Origin: CAZQKW01 sp964594075
GTDB taxonomy: Bacteria; Desulfobacterota; WTBG01; CAIYCZ01
DNA length: 64,000 bases
Direction of reading: 5' to 3'
Assembly: GCA_964594075.1 (NCBI GenBank)
Contig: CAZQKW010000012.1
Coordinates: forward strand, 1-64,000
Position 1 is the stretch's first letter. Each line of letters opens with the position of its first letter. A program made the position numbers and the translations under genes. The notes beneath the pieces are model-generated. The model was not told the origin of the DNA and ran no database searches. It saw only the letters and a program-made list of their open reading frames with translations. Positions 1-7,906 of this stretch are shown here, in pieces.

Positions 1-34
1 AATGAAAATCAACTGCCCCTCTTTGATTCTTAAA

Positions 35-53
35 TTTTTTGGGGAAAGTCCTG
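35..53 (+). repeat. Copy A of the GGGGAAAGTCCTG promoter-linked element
   Basis: The T-run at 35-40 followed by GGGGAAAGTCCTG at 41-53 is identical in the 13-base core to the copy at 31011. Related copies sit at 4269 (minus), 11428 (minus, diverged) and 53154. Here the core starts 26 bp before a TTGAAG hexamer. The element is seen directly; a regulatory role is inferred. Confidence 0.55.
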
Positions 54-66
54 TAATTTTTCAGGC

Positions 67-95
67 TTGAAGCATTGTTACTTTTCTTTTATTAT
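67..95 (+). promoter_or_regulatory. Promoter-like hexamers pointing into the 3' end of the ATPase gene
   Basis: TTGAAG (67-72), a 17 bp spacer and TATTAT (90-95) form a sigma70-like promoter. It fires rightward, antisense to the leftward ATPase/nuclease genes. The region is AT-rich, so chance is possible. The same spacing to copy A as at the carB promoter makes it worth recording. Confidence 0.3.
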
Positions 96-96
96 T

Positions 97-1260
97 TTAA
101 AGTTTATCCAATTCTTTTATCATCGTCATAACATTCGCCCTCGCTAAAAAGGTATTTGCTTTATCAAATGATTCTCTTGCCAGCTTCTGCGGATCTGTTG
201 AAACGGTTTTTTTCATAACTTGTCCATAACAGTTTATTATCTTTTCAGCCAAGTTTTCCAAATCTGTTATGGAGTCAAAACTGATATCTATCTGAGAAGC
301 TGAATCTTTTAAAACTGTTCCAAGTCTCGGTACATCCATCAATGTTACTTTAGGTCTGCTGCATCTATCAGCTTGTGCCGCAAAGTCCACGCCAGATCGC
401 TCTATTACTCCGCTGTATCCAAGGAAAAATGTAGAAATACCATAGACTACAAAAAGTCCTTGTGTTAAACCACGCTTTGTAGGCATTGAGTCATTACTGG
501 TTAAAATATTTATTATATCTCTTAAGACTGACAAAGTCGGCAGTGATTTTGGGCGATTTAAATCTGCTATTCTTTCTATCTCGTCAACACTTACTATTAA
601 TCCATGATGCCCTAAATTATTTAGTAATTCTTTTAACAAATAGAGAACTCGGTCCGTTGGGACATTTAATAGAGATTTCATTGTTCTATCATATATTCCC
701 AACTCTCTGAGTTCCGTAGCATATTTCGGTTCCCCTTTTAACCATGACAGAGCCATTTTTTTTAGAATTTCATTAGAATCATCGGTCGCGTGTAATAATA
801 CCGAAGTAAGGGCTGGACTCCAAAATTCAAATGTAGCCAAATCCTTCTCTAATATTTGATGTACCTTCTTCCTGGTTTTCTCGTCTTGTAGTATTTTCCA
901 CGACAATACTTGTCCATCCGGCAGTCGGAGATTATTAAATATCTGCAGAGTAAAGTAAGGGCCTGGTCCATACTGTGCTATTTGATCATCTTTAATCTCT
1001 ATATGTACTATCGGATATCCCATCTCATCAGCAACATATTCAAGATATTTGATATAAACAGATTTTCCGTCACCGTTGTCGCCGCTAACTAATACAAAAT
1101 TCCATCGCTTTGTTTTCATGCTTTCAACAAAGGTGTTGTGGATCGATTCCGCCTTTTTAGGTAGGACATATAGCAAAGGGCATGTTGTTCTCATCCCCTT
1201 CCTCATCAACTCAACATTTTCTATTCCCATCTCTCCTTTGCAGTTTTTACAATTATTCAT
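97..1260 (-). CDS. BREX-type (BrxD/DUF2791-like) P-loop ATPase
   Basis: A 387-residue protein resembling the ATP-binding proteins of BREX and related phage-defence islands (DUF2791/BrxD group). Visible are an N-terminal CxxC (C4, C7), a Walker A motif GDNGDGKS (60-67), the family-like segment LSWLKGE (171-177), and a Walker B LIVSVDEIE with acidic pair D226-E227. The start ATG follows AGGGGG. It lies 2 bp after the upstream nuclease stop, so the two are surely cotranscribed. In known islands this ATPase accompanies a helicase or methylase; such a partner could lie beyond the window's left edge. The gene is visibly more AT-rich than the housekeeping genes here, consistent with transfer. Family assignment is by motif recognition; the defence role is inferred. 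Confidence 0.65.
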   Translation of the reverse strand: MNNCKNCKGEMGIENVELMRKGMRTTCPLLYVLPKKAESIHNTFVESMKTKRWNFVLVSGDNGDGKSVYIKYLEYVADEMGYPIVHIEIKDDQIAQYGPGPYFTLQIFNNLRLPDGQVLSWKILQDEKTRKKVHQILEKDLATFEFWSPALTSVLLHATDDSNEILKKMALSWLKGEPKYATELRELGIYDRTMKSLLNVPTDRVLYLLKELLNNLGHHGLIVSVDEIERIADLNRPKSLPTLSVLRDIINILTSNDSMPTKRGLTQGLFVVYGISTFFLGYSGVIERSGVDFAAQADRCSRPKVTLMDVPRLGTVLKDSASQIDISFDSITDLENLAEKIINCYGQVMKKTVSTDPQKLARESFDKANTFLARANVMTMIKELDKL

Positions 1261-1262
1261 TT

Positions 1263-2501
1263 TTATTCCCCCTTTTTCTGATATTCTTCAATACCGATAA
1301 AAAGTCTGGCATCTTTATTAAAAGTTAGCATCTGGCAAGGCTGTCTTTGGGCTACAAATCTATCGGTCTTCTTTGAAGGGGTAAGAATCCACATATCAAC
1401 TGTTCCCATCTTTGGTATTAACATTCTTTTAAGCGTGGATATTTCTAACAAGCGTTTTGCCAGATCATTTTCATAATCTTTTATAGAAACGATATTCTCA
1501 ATCCATTGGTTAAGAATACTATGTCTAATCTTTGGGATGGGTTGTGTTATTTTAATTTCAAATTCATTAATGATATATTTTATCAATTCATCTATCGAGA
1601 AAATTGCTTTGTTTTTTTCTTCAGCCAACACAAAAAGTAATATTGAAAAAAGATCATATTTTTTTATATCCATATCACATAATGTTCTCACGGGTGTAGC
1701 ATATTCATTATAATATTTACTCGTGAGTTCCCACATTGCCAAAACCAGTTTTTCTATATCACGTTCTTGGTGTTCTTTTATTAGATCAATAAAGCCTCCA
1801 TCTATAATGCGCCAGTACCTGCCAGATTTATACGAATAAGGGGCTTTAAAAACTTCCCATATCAGAAGTGGGATTTTTTCTTTATGGTGGTCAGCAATAT
1901 GACCCCTTGTAAGATTCTTTATTAAATCAAGTTGTCTACCTATACTTGATTGTTTTAAGCCCAATTTCTTCATCCCTCTATCTGTTGTTGCTCTTCCTTC
2001 AAAATAACAAGCAACAATAGGATTATCAAACGCGATAGATTCACCATGCATTGTTACTTTTAGTTGGGATGTTAGCAATGACGTCATTGCTTGAAGATAT
2101 TTCTCTGCTTTGTTTTGTATTTCTTTTATTTGATATATTTTTCCTCTATCAAAGAATTTTAATTCAATTCTATATTTAGACGCTATTGATGCCTTGGCGG
2201 CGAGATCTACTGGGATAGACCAGAGCAATCTACTTTTGGGATAATGTTGATCAATCAGCCGTCTATACTCGCGCATTTGGTTTTCAGACACATCACTCCA
2301 TTTTACTTCGACGAAAGTTGATGTTTTGTTTTTATCCTCAAAAAACAAATCTATACGTTTGAGATCTTCATTTGAAAGATATTTTTCTCCTCTCACTAAT
2401 TTTAGACCATCCTCAATCAAAAAAGGGTTAGCTCTCAGAATAGGGTGAACATCTCTTGTTTCATCCAGATTACAAGGTTGATCATTAATTGTTGCTGACA
2501 T
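1263..2501 (-). CDS. PD-(D/E)XK (NucS-like) nuclease-domain protein, first gene of a defence-like pair
   Basis: A 412-residue protein. Residues about 18-70 carry an NucS/DUF91-like endonuclease signature: RIDLFF with D51, then FVEVKW with E65 and K67, which is the D...ExK arrangement of the PD-(D/E)XK fold. The rest (about 150-400) looks helical, perhaps winged-helix, and I do not recognise it. Start chosen at ATG 2501 because GAAAGG lies 10 nt upstream; an in-frame ATG at 2519 would add six residues. It precedes the BREX-type ATPase by 2 bp. A nuclease paired with a P-loop ATPase suggests restriction of foreign DNA, but no substrate specificity can be read from the sequence. AT-rich like its partner. 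Confidence 0.6.
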   Translation of the reverse strand: MSATINDQPCNLDETRDVHPILRANPFLIEDGLKLVRGEKYLSNEDLKRIDLFFEDKNKTSTFVEVKWSDVSENQMREYRRLIDQHYPKSRLLWSIPVDLAAKASIASKYRIELKFFDRGKIYQIKEIQNKAEKYLQAMTSLLTSQLKVTMHGESIAFDNPIVACYFEGRATTDRGMKKLGLKQSSIGRQLDLIKNLTRGHIADHHKEKIPLLIWEVFKAPYSYKSGRYWRIIDGGFIDLIKEHQERDIEKLVLAMWELTSKYYNEYATPVRTLCDMDIKKYDLFSILLFVLAEEKNKAIFSIDELIKYIINEFEIKITQPIPKIRHSILNQWIENIVSIKDYENDLAKRLLEISTLKRMLIPKMGTVDMWILTPSKKTDRFVAQRQPCQMLTFNKDARLFIGIEEYQKKGE

Positions 2502-2540
2502 AATTTCAATGCCTTTCATTGTGTTAAAGTAAAAGGGCTT

Positions 2541-2568
2541 ATATTATTAAGTTTTGCAACGAAATCAA
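2541..2568 (-). promoter_or_regulatory. Possible promoter of the nuclease-ATPase pair
   Basis: On the minus strand TTGATT (2568-2563), a 16 bp spacer and TAATAT (2546-2541) lie about 40 bp before the first gene. The match is reasonable but in AT-rich DNA. Confidence 0.35.
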
Positions 2569-2674
2569 ATAAATCCCTGGCAGATTAACTTCACCAAACT
2601 TAAAGAGATAAAAAAGGTTATGTGTTTTGGGAGGAATATTTTGAGTAGCTTCTGCAACTAGTGTGTTCAGTGAA

Positions 2675-3210
2675 TTACACCGCCTACAAGGCGGGGCATC
2701 AAAAATTTTAAAACATCTTTAATTGCTTTGCTTTAGGGTTTCAATGATGCTTAATATATTTTATCATCTCTTGGGTAACCTTATCTCCTACTGTGCGGGC
2801 AAAATATCCATCTTCCCAAAATTCTCCACCCCACAATTCTTTCTTGACTTCAAGGTATTCCTTGAATATTACACTCGCACTTATCCCCTTCAGCATACCC
2901 ACCACCTTTGCAATGCTATATCGTGGCGGAAAGCTCAGAAATATATGCCCATGATCCGGGTCAACCTCCAATGTGTCTATCTCAAATTCATGATGCTCTG
3001 CTATCTCTCGAAATATCTCTTTTGCTCTTTTCTGTATTTCGCCTCTCAATATCCACTTTCGATATCTCGGTGCCCAAACCAAATGATATTTCGTTTCATA
3101 CACTGCATGGCTTGTTCTTCTAAGCACCTTTCTTTTCCATATATATTATAACCACTATTGCCTTCTGCAAAAAAACTTTTCATCCCCGCTTACAAGGTGG
3201 GGGATTCAAG
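2675..3210 (-). mobile_element. IS200-type insertion sequence (single transposase, terminal hairpins)
   Basis: A Y1 HUH transposase gene is framed by two short stem-loops with the same TACAA loop. The downstream one is CCGCC-TACAA-GGCGG at 2680-2694. The upstream one is CCCCGCT-TACAA-GGTGGGG at 3184-3202 (two G-U pairs). Such subterminal hairpins are recognised by TnpA in the IS200/IS605 family, which moves as single-stranded DNA without terminal inverted repeats or target duplication. No TnpB or IscB gene is present, so it is IS200-like. Exact ends cannot be fixed from one copy. Confidence 0.8.
2741..3127 (-). CDS. tnpA: IS200/IS605-family transposase TnpA
   Basis: A 128-residue Y1 HUH transposase that nicks and joins single-stranded ends of the element. 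The metal-binding HUH pair is H59-G-H61 in DPDHGHIF, and the catalytic tyrosine is most likely Y108 in WEDGYF. Length is slightly short for the family (about 130-150) but both key motifs are intact, so it may be active. The reading frame opens with GTG at 3127, preceded by AAGAAAG; an in-frame stop lies just upstream at 3146-3148, so there is no longer form. It sits alone between the hairpins and next to the nuclease/ATPase pair, consistent with an island that accumulates mobile DNA. Confidence 0.85.
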   Translation of the reverse strand: MLRRTSHAVYETKYHLVWAPRYRKWILRGEIQKRAKEIFREIAEHHEFEIDTLEVDPDHGHIFLSFPPRYSIAKVVGMLKGISASVIFKEYLEVKKELWGGEFWEDGYFARTVGDKVTQEMIKYIKHH

Positions 3211-3320
3211 TTTTGTATTTTCATAAATCTCCCCGACTCAAACATCGCGGCTTCTGTTTGAAAATTAAATTCAGATGAGGCTATAAATTTTTCTGTATCT
3301 TTTCGCATATCCCAAAATCT

Positions 3321-4208
3321 TCAACTCGATTTAACCCGCTCCCGCAGCCACGGCTCAAGTCTTTTAAACTCTATGTTGAAAACTTCTTTTATCTGCTGCA
3401 TCTCTTCCGGCGTGCATACGCTATCGCGCTTCATGCGGTACAGAAAATCTTTGCCGCCTTTTTTGCCGGTTGCCAGAGCCATCAGAGTAAACAAACCATT
3501 CAAAAGCCAGAACGGCATTTTTTTTAATTTCGGCTGAACCCCGACAACAGCGCCAACCAACTGGACAATTTCTGCAAGCGTAAACGTCTCAGGGCCGGCA
3601 ATTTTAAAAATTCTATTTTTTGCTTTATCATTATCAATAGATTGGATAAAAGCCTCTGCAAGATCAGCAGGGTCTAACGGCTGGAGTTTTGTCTGCCCGT
3701 CTCCAATAACCATAAAAGACCCCTTGTCTTTAATCTGCGGTGCAAAATACTCGGCAAAGTCCACAAAGTAACCTGACGGCCGGAAAATCGTATAGGTAAT
3801 GCCTGAATAAATAAGCGTCCGCTCGGTGTTCCATTTGGCAGAAAGGGACCTGGCTGGAGAGTTGGGCTCCACACCCATGACGCTGGTATACATGATATGC
3901 CGTACCTGATGTTCCTTTCCCGCCTGAATGATATTTTTCATGCCGCCGTGCTCAACCATTTCATGAGTCAGTTCTTTGGTTTCACCGCGCATGCCGATCA
4001 CATCCATCACCACATCAACACCTTTAACCGCTTTTCGCACATCATCCAGTTTTGTTACGTCGCCAACCATACTGTCCAGTCCTGAGACGTCTTCACCTGG
4101 CAATTCCAGCGGTTTCAGGTCAAAGCAGCGCGCAGGAATTTTGCGGGCAATGCACTTTCGCACAATCTCTTTACCAACATGGCCGTTACAGCCGGCGATG
4201 AGCACCAT
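3321..4208 (-). CDS. NmrA-like NAD(P)-binding reductase/epimerase
   Basis: A 295-residue atypical short-chain dehydrogenase (NmrA/NDUFA9-like group). A Rossmann dinucleotide motif GCNGHVG is at residues 6-12 after the first beta strand, and an acidic residue after the second strand (CFDLKP) is typical of NAD binding. The classical YxxxK pair is not obvious, as in NmrA-like members that often act as redox sensors, quinone-related reductases or cofactor-binding accessory subunits. It is a single gene behind its own leader containing copy D of the dispersed element about 60-100 bp upstream of the start. Substrate unknown. Confidence 0.75.
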   Translation of the reverse strand: MVLIAGCNGHVGKEIVRKCIARKIPARCFDLKPLELPGEDVSGLDSMVGDVTKLDDVRKAVKGVDVVMDVIGMRGETKELTHEMVEHGGMKNIIQAGKEHQVRHIMYTSVMGVEPNSPARSLSAKWNTERTLIYSGITYTIFRPSGYFVDFAEYFAPQIKDKGSFMVIGDGQTKLQPLDPADLAEAFIQSIDNDKAKNRIFKIAGPETFTLAEIVQLVGAVVGVQPKLKKMPFWLLNGLFTLMALATGKKGGKDFLYRMKRDSVCTPEEMQQIKEVFNIEFKRLEPWLRERVKSS

Positions 4209-4268
4209 ATCAAATTTCTCGTTTTGCGTGATGCGTTATATACGAAAAATTATCACCTGCCGTTTTAT

Positions 4269-4311
4269 CAGGACTTCCCCAAAATTTATCCCTAAAATTC
4301 AGGCAAACCGC
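4269..4311 (-). repeat. Copy D of the dispersed promoter-linked element
   Basis: Read on the minus strand, 43 bases match copy B (30980-31023) at about 37 of 44 aligned columns with one gap in the core (GGGGAAGTCCTG). It is oriented toward the downstream gene starting at 4208, as copies B, C and E are. The spot 25 bp downstream carries GTGATA, a weak -35 match, without a clear -10. Confidence 0.7.
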
Positions 4312-4395
4312 TTGAGAAAATCAAACACAAGGGGTAAAAAGTGTAAAATGAAAACACCGGCGACGGTGAAATATTTTTTTATCGCCTATTTCATG

Positions 4396-5958
4396 CTACA
4401 TTCCCAGCTCTTTGCGGAACGCAGTCATAACCTCTTCGGTTACTTCAGCATTGTTGTGGTCCCGCGCATACTGTTCAGTGCCATCAACAGCAGCCTGCCG
4501 AAACGCCGTCGGCACTTTCTCCAGCATCTTTTTTGCACCTTCGGTCCACGTCATGGTAAAGGAAACCTGTGCTGCTGCTTCCTGCGAGGCTGCGGCAATA
4601 CCGCCCTTTACCATGAACACCCATATTGCCAGAATGAGTGTTCCAGCACCTTTAAGAGCAAAAGACCAGCCAGGGCCTAATTTATCAAACAAATAACCTC
4701 CCAACCCCAAGAAAAACAACACACCAATGGGTTGCATCGTATTCAACCCGCCGAGTATGCCGCCCACCATGCCGGGAGGGGACGCATCTGCTGCCAGCGT
4801 ATTGGCGCCGGCTATTGAACCGGCCATGCCAAATGCACACAGGACGACGCCCAGATAAACCAAACCGCTGAACGGGTGCGGACATATTGCCAGGATAATC
4901 ATTCCGACGCCGCCGGAAAAAAGGGCTAAAATGATGGTCTGCACGCGTCCCCATTTGTCAATCAAGATGCCGATGACCGGAAATGCAAGCAGCGAAAAAA
5001 CGCCCATTATAATCATGGGAATTGATGCCTTCATGGTTGCGTCTTTTGAAGCCATTTGTATCTGCTGTCCATATTTAACGCCCCAGGTCACCAAAAATGC
5101 GCTGAGCACCACAATGTCAGCTCGTGTTATCAAGGAGCACAGATAGCTTGCCTTCAAGGGCAGGCTTTTCATTACCACCGGGATAATCTCCTTAAGTCCG
5201 GTTTTTTTCTGTTTTACTTCCGGCATCCTATCTTTGAGAAACACCCAGGTTGTTACCGCGCCAAACAGCGACAGGAGGGCAATAATATACATGAGGTTTA
5301 TAACGCCAGATTTTTTTAGAATGGGTGCAAATGCCCCAAAGACAAACAGCGAAGCTATGCCCATCATGATGCCGTTCATAGCCATGCCCTTCCCGCGGTC
5401 CTTCTCATAGGTATAGTCGGCTACCATAGTGATAAACTGGGGATAGGCCAGGATTAATCCAATACCAATTATAAACCGGGTGACATAGGTTACTAACAGG
5501 CCCGTGGAAAAGGCATCAAACTCTGCGGCACGGCTGGGAAAGAAGCTCAGCAGGGCACAAATGGGCGAGGCAAGGCCCGCAGGGATATTTAACCCTGCAG
5601 CGATGCCGTTTGACTGGCTCATAAGATAGAAAAATACTGCAGCAACAATAAACCCGGCAAATGCCAGTATCTTTCTGCCGACTTTATCGGAGAGCACCCC
5701 GATCATTGCCACAAATAATAGCGTGGCAATCTGGCTCATATTCTGTAACAGACCGTTAATAGAACCGGCAAATGCCTGGTCTATTTTAATAATATCCGTT
5801 AAGAATGCGGGCTGAACAATGGCAGGAACCGCCATAATTATGCCCATGACCAGCGTGTTGAAATAAAGAAAGAAAAAATTTCCGGTGGTGAGGTCTGGCG
5901 GGATTTCTATTCCGGCAAATTTCTTTACCTGTTTTTTGGCATCATGTGCATCGCTCAT
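4396..5958 (-). CDS. MFS transporter with C-terminal PCP_red-like domain
   Basis: A 520-residue major facilitator with about 12 hydrophobic spans in the first 460 residues. The family motif A appears as GVLSDKVGRK at 87-96 between TM2 and TM3. The last ~57 residues (464-520) are soluble and follow the pattern W-x3-A-x3-L-x-K-V-P-x3-R...E-x-Y-A-x6-V-T, like the small PCP_red domain first named from protochlorophyllide reductase. GGGGAGG lies 7 nt before the ATG. It is separated from the upstream oxidase operon by a terminator and has its own promoter, but its position suggests it moves the oxidase substrate, perhaps an aromatic or organic acid. Transport specificity is not readable. Confidence 0.8.
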   Translation of the reverse strand: MSDAHDAKKQVKKFAGIEIPPDLTTGNFFFLYFNTLVMGIIMAVPAIVQPAFLTDIIKIDQAFAGSINGLLQNMSQIATLLFVAMIGVLSDKVGRKILAFAGFIVAAVFFYLMSQSNGIAAGLNIPAGLASPICALLSFFPSRAAEFDAFSTGLLVTYVTRFIIGIGLILAYPQFITMVADYTYEKDRGKGMAMNGIMMGIASLFVFGAFAPILKKSGVINLMYIIALLSLFGAVTTWVFLKDRMPEVKQKKTGLKEIIPVVMKSLPLKASYLCSLITRADIVVLSAFLVTWGVKYGQQIQMASKDATMKASIPMIIMGVFSLLAFPVIGILIDKWGRVQTIILALFSGGVGMIILAICPHPFSGLVYLGVVLCAFGMAGSIAGANTLAADASPPGMVGGILGGLNTMQPIGVLFFLGLGGYLFDKLGPGWSFALKGAGTLILAIWVFMVKGGIAAASQEAAAQVSFTMTWTEGAKKMLEKVPTAFRQAAVDGTEQYARDHNNAEVTEEVMTAFRKELGM

Positions 5959-6023
5959 ACGTTTTCCTCCCCTTTTAAAAATTCTTGAGAACAGCGTTGG
6001 TTATTAATTTAAAAAGATAAGCC

Positions 6024-6053
6024 CTTATACCTAATTTTACGGAGCATGGTCAA
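6024..6053 (-). promoter_or_regulatory. Promoter of the MFS transporter gene
   Basis: Minus-strand TTGACC (6053-6048), an 18 bp spacer and TATAAG (6029-6024) lie about 65 bp before the ATG at 5958 and downstream of the oxidase-operon terminator. Confidence 0.5.
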
Positions 6054-6133
6054 CTAAAAAGCTGTCAGCACTGTTCATTGAAAAAATAAAATTTAGCACA
6101 CGTGCCGGGGGTTAAGTCCCGCTCAATACGCGC

Positions 6134-6176
6134 AAAAAAATAACCCCCTTATACTGGTTTGGTTTGTATAAGGGGG
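6134..6176 (-). terminator. Intrinsic terminator of the flavoprotein oxidase operon
   Basis: A perfect 11 bp stem, CCCCCTTATAC (6144-6154) with GTATAAGGGGG (6166-6176), has an 11 nt loop. It is followed on the minus strand by TTATTTTTTT. It lies 40 bp past the stop of the last oxidase gene. Confidence 0.85.
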
Positions 6177-6216
6177 CAATGTGCTAATGGTATTCTAAAC
6201 AGCAAGAGAAAAAGTA

Positions 6217-7875
6217 TCAGTGTCCCCCGGTCATCTTTTGCAACTCGGCAGGCGAAACCACATCAGGCCGCACGGCATAGCCGGGGTTGGAAAGGTTGTA
6301 GGGATCAAACTCAGTTTTAAATTTTTTCATGATGAGATGAATATTCCCAAACATTGGACCCAGCATCTCATAGGACGGCCCTAACAGGTGGATAACCGCA
6401 GCCGACGACTTGTTCTCAACCTGCTTCCGGGTGACTCTGCCAATGATTTCAATAGCTTCCTTTGCCTGTTCAGGAGCCTGTTCCGGGAACACATCAGTAG
6501 TCATCAGGCACCAGTAGCCGTATTCCTGAGGGCTGATCCAACCGCCGTGCACGCTTAATGGCTGCACAAAATCCTTGCCCAAGTGTTCGGGCCCCTCCAG
6601 AAGCTCGCGCTCAACTTTATTGCCTTCCATGATGTCAAACACAATCATGTCTATGGAGTCAACATTTGATGAGCCGATGCTGAAATTGTCTGAAGGTCGC
6701 GCCAGACGCTGTGCATTACCGAACCGCAGCCACTCATTGGCGACGCGTCCGATCCAGGTTCTGTAGGCTGGCTCATCCTCCTGAACAAAAAGCCCGCCCA
6801 CTTTCGCAACCAGCTCCTTTAAAACCTTTTCCTCATACTCAAGCTGCTTGAGAGAGGTGACTGCCTGCAGGCCTACCACCACAAAGCCGCAGGGAAATAC
6901 GTTGTTTTTCATGTTGTCAAACAGGTCCTGCTTGGTCTGCGAAGAATACGTGTAAAGGAACTGTTTGGCAAGGTGCGTGGCAACACAGGCAATCTCAGCT
7001 TTTCCCATTTCATAGAAGAGTTCCGCAGACTTTTTCAGCTCCATTTCCTCTTCCTCAGGATACCTATAGGGAAATTTAATCATATACCACCGGAATTGAT
7101 CAGTAGGGAAACCCGAGGATGTCTTCTCGTTGGCGTTTCCTTTAGTTGGCCAGACAGAGGGTCCCGGCCATTGCCACAGCTTGCAGGAAATTTTGGTTAC
7201 CATGCCCATGCCGCCGGCGTGCCCAAACATGCCGCCGCGCAAGAAACCGCGCAAGTCCGGGCCCGGCCCGTCATTCCAGAAATAGCCTGCCCCGGGACAG
7301 GCCATCGAACCGCTGCGCACAATGTCGCCCGTGGGCAGCACCAGCTCAAAGCCCAGCAGATTTTGTGCGCCGATACCCGTAAGCCAGCTATTGCCATATG
7401 CGCCGTGCCAGGAATAGTTTGCCAGACACGAGACATGGGCACCAGCTAACGGCGTCGGGACCGTGAGCCCTACCTTCATGGCTTCAGCCTGCAGGCCTAC
7501 AAAACTCACATACGGCTCAATCACCGCATACATATCCTGCTCATCCAGCTCAATGATCCGGTTCATCCGCTTGGGATCAATCACCAGCGTGCCCGCCATG
7601 GTCGGAAATGCGCTGAAGGTAAACCCTGATCCCCGCGGGATAAAGGGAAACTTATAGCGATTGGCGATCTTGACAATCGCCTGCACCTCCTCGGTTGAGT
7701 TGGGCATGGCCACGCATGCGGGTCGCATGTCAAGGCCGCAGCGTTCGCGCTGCAGGACGCCGGGCGGGAGCCATTGAACACGCGAGTATGACTGGCACAC
7801 CACAGGATCACAGGTGACATTGTCTTCGCCCAGAACATCCTGAAGAGCTTTGTAGGCAATTTCTGAAAAAGCCAT
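6217..7875 (-). CDS. FAD-linked oxidase, VAO/4-cresol dehydrogenase-like (subunit 1)
   Basis: A 552-residue PCMH-type flavoprotein. The FAD domain shows PRGSGF near residue 100, the pyrophosphate-loop region rich in glycine (GGMFGHAGGMGM) about residue 235, and the C-terminal FDPYNLSNPG (from residue 523) typical of the vanillyl-alcohol oxidase superfamily. Family members oxidise phenolic alcohols, cresols, 2-hydroxy acids or alkyl-glycerols; which applies here is unknown. GAGGAGG precedes the ATG, and it follows the iron-sulfur gene by 31 bp. It is the last gene of a unit MarR - oxidase 2 - Fe-S protein - oxidase 1. No signal peptide is seen, so the enzyme is probably cytoplasmic or at the inner membrane face through its Fe-S partner. 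Confidence 0.8.
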   Translation of the reverse strand: MAFSEIAYKALQDVLGEDNVTCDPVVCQSYSRVQWLPPGVLQRERCGLDMRPACVAMPNSTEEVQAIVKIANRYKFPFIPRGSGFTFSAFPTMAGTLVIDPKRMNRIIELDEQDMYAVIEPYVSFVGLQAEAMKVGLTVPTPLAGAHVSCLANYSWHGAYGNSWLTGIGAQNLLGFELVLPTGDIVRSGSMACPGAGYFWNDGPGPDLRGFLRGGMFGHAGGMGMVTKISCKLWQWPGPSVWPTKGNANEKTSSGFPTDQFRWYMIKFPYRYPEEEEMELKKSAELFYEMGKAEIACVATHLAKQFLYTYSSQTKQDLFDNMKNNVFPCGFVVVGLQAVTSLKQLEYEEKVLKELVAKVGGLFVQEDEPAYRTWIGRVANEWLRFGNAQRLARPSDNFSIGSSNVDSIDMIVFDIMEGNKVERELLEGPEHLGKDFVQPLSVHGGWISPQEYGYWCLMTTDVFPEQAPEQAKEAIEIIGRVTRKQVENKSSAAVIHLLGPSYEMLGPMFGNIHLIMKKFKTEFDPYNLSNPGYAVRPDVVSPAELQKMTGGH

Positions 7876-7906
7876 CGGGGCCTCCTCTATGGTTAATGAT
7901 GGTTAT

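Noticed and set aside
41..53. Similarity of GGGGAAAGTCC to the conserved GAGGAAAGUCC of RNase P RNA
   Set aside because: Several short copies exist and none is followed by the rest of the RNase P fold.
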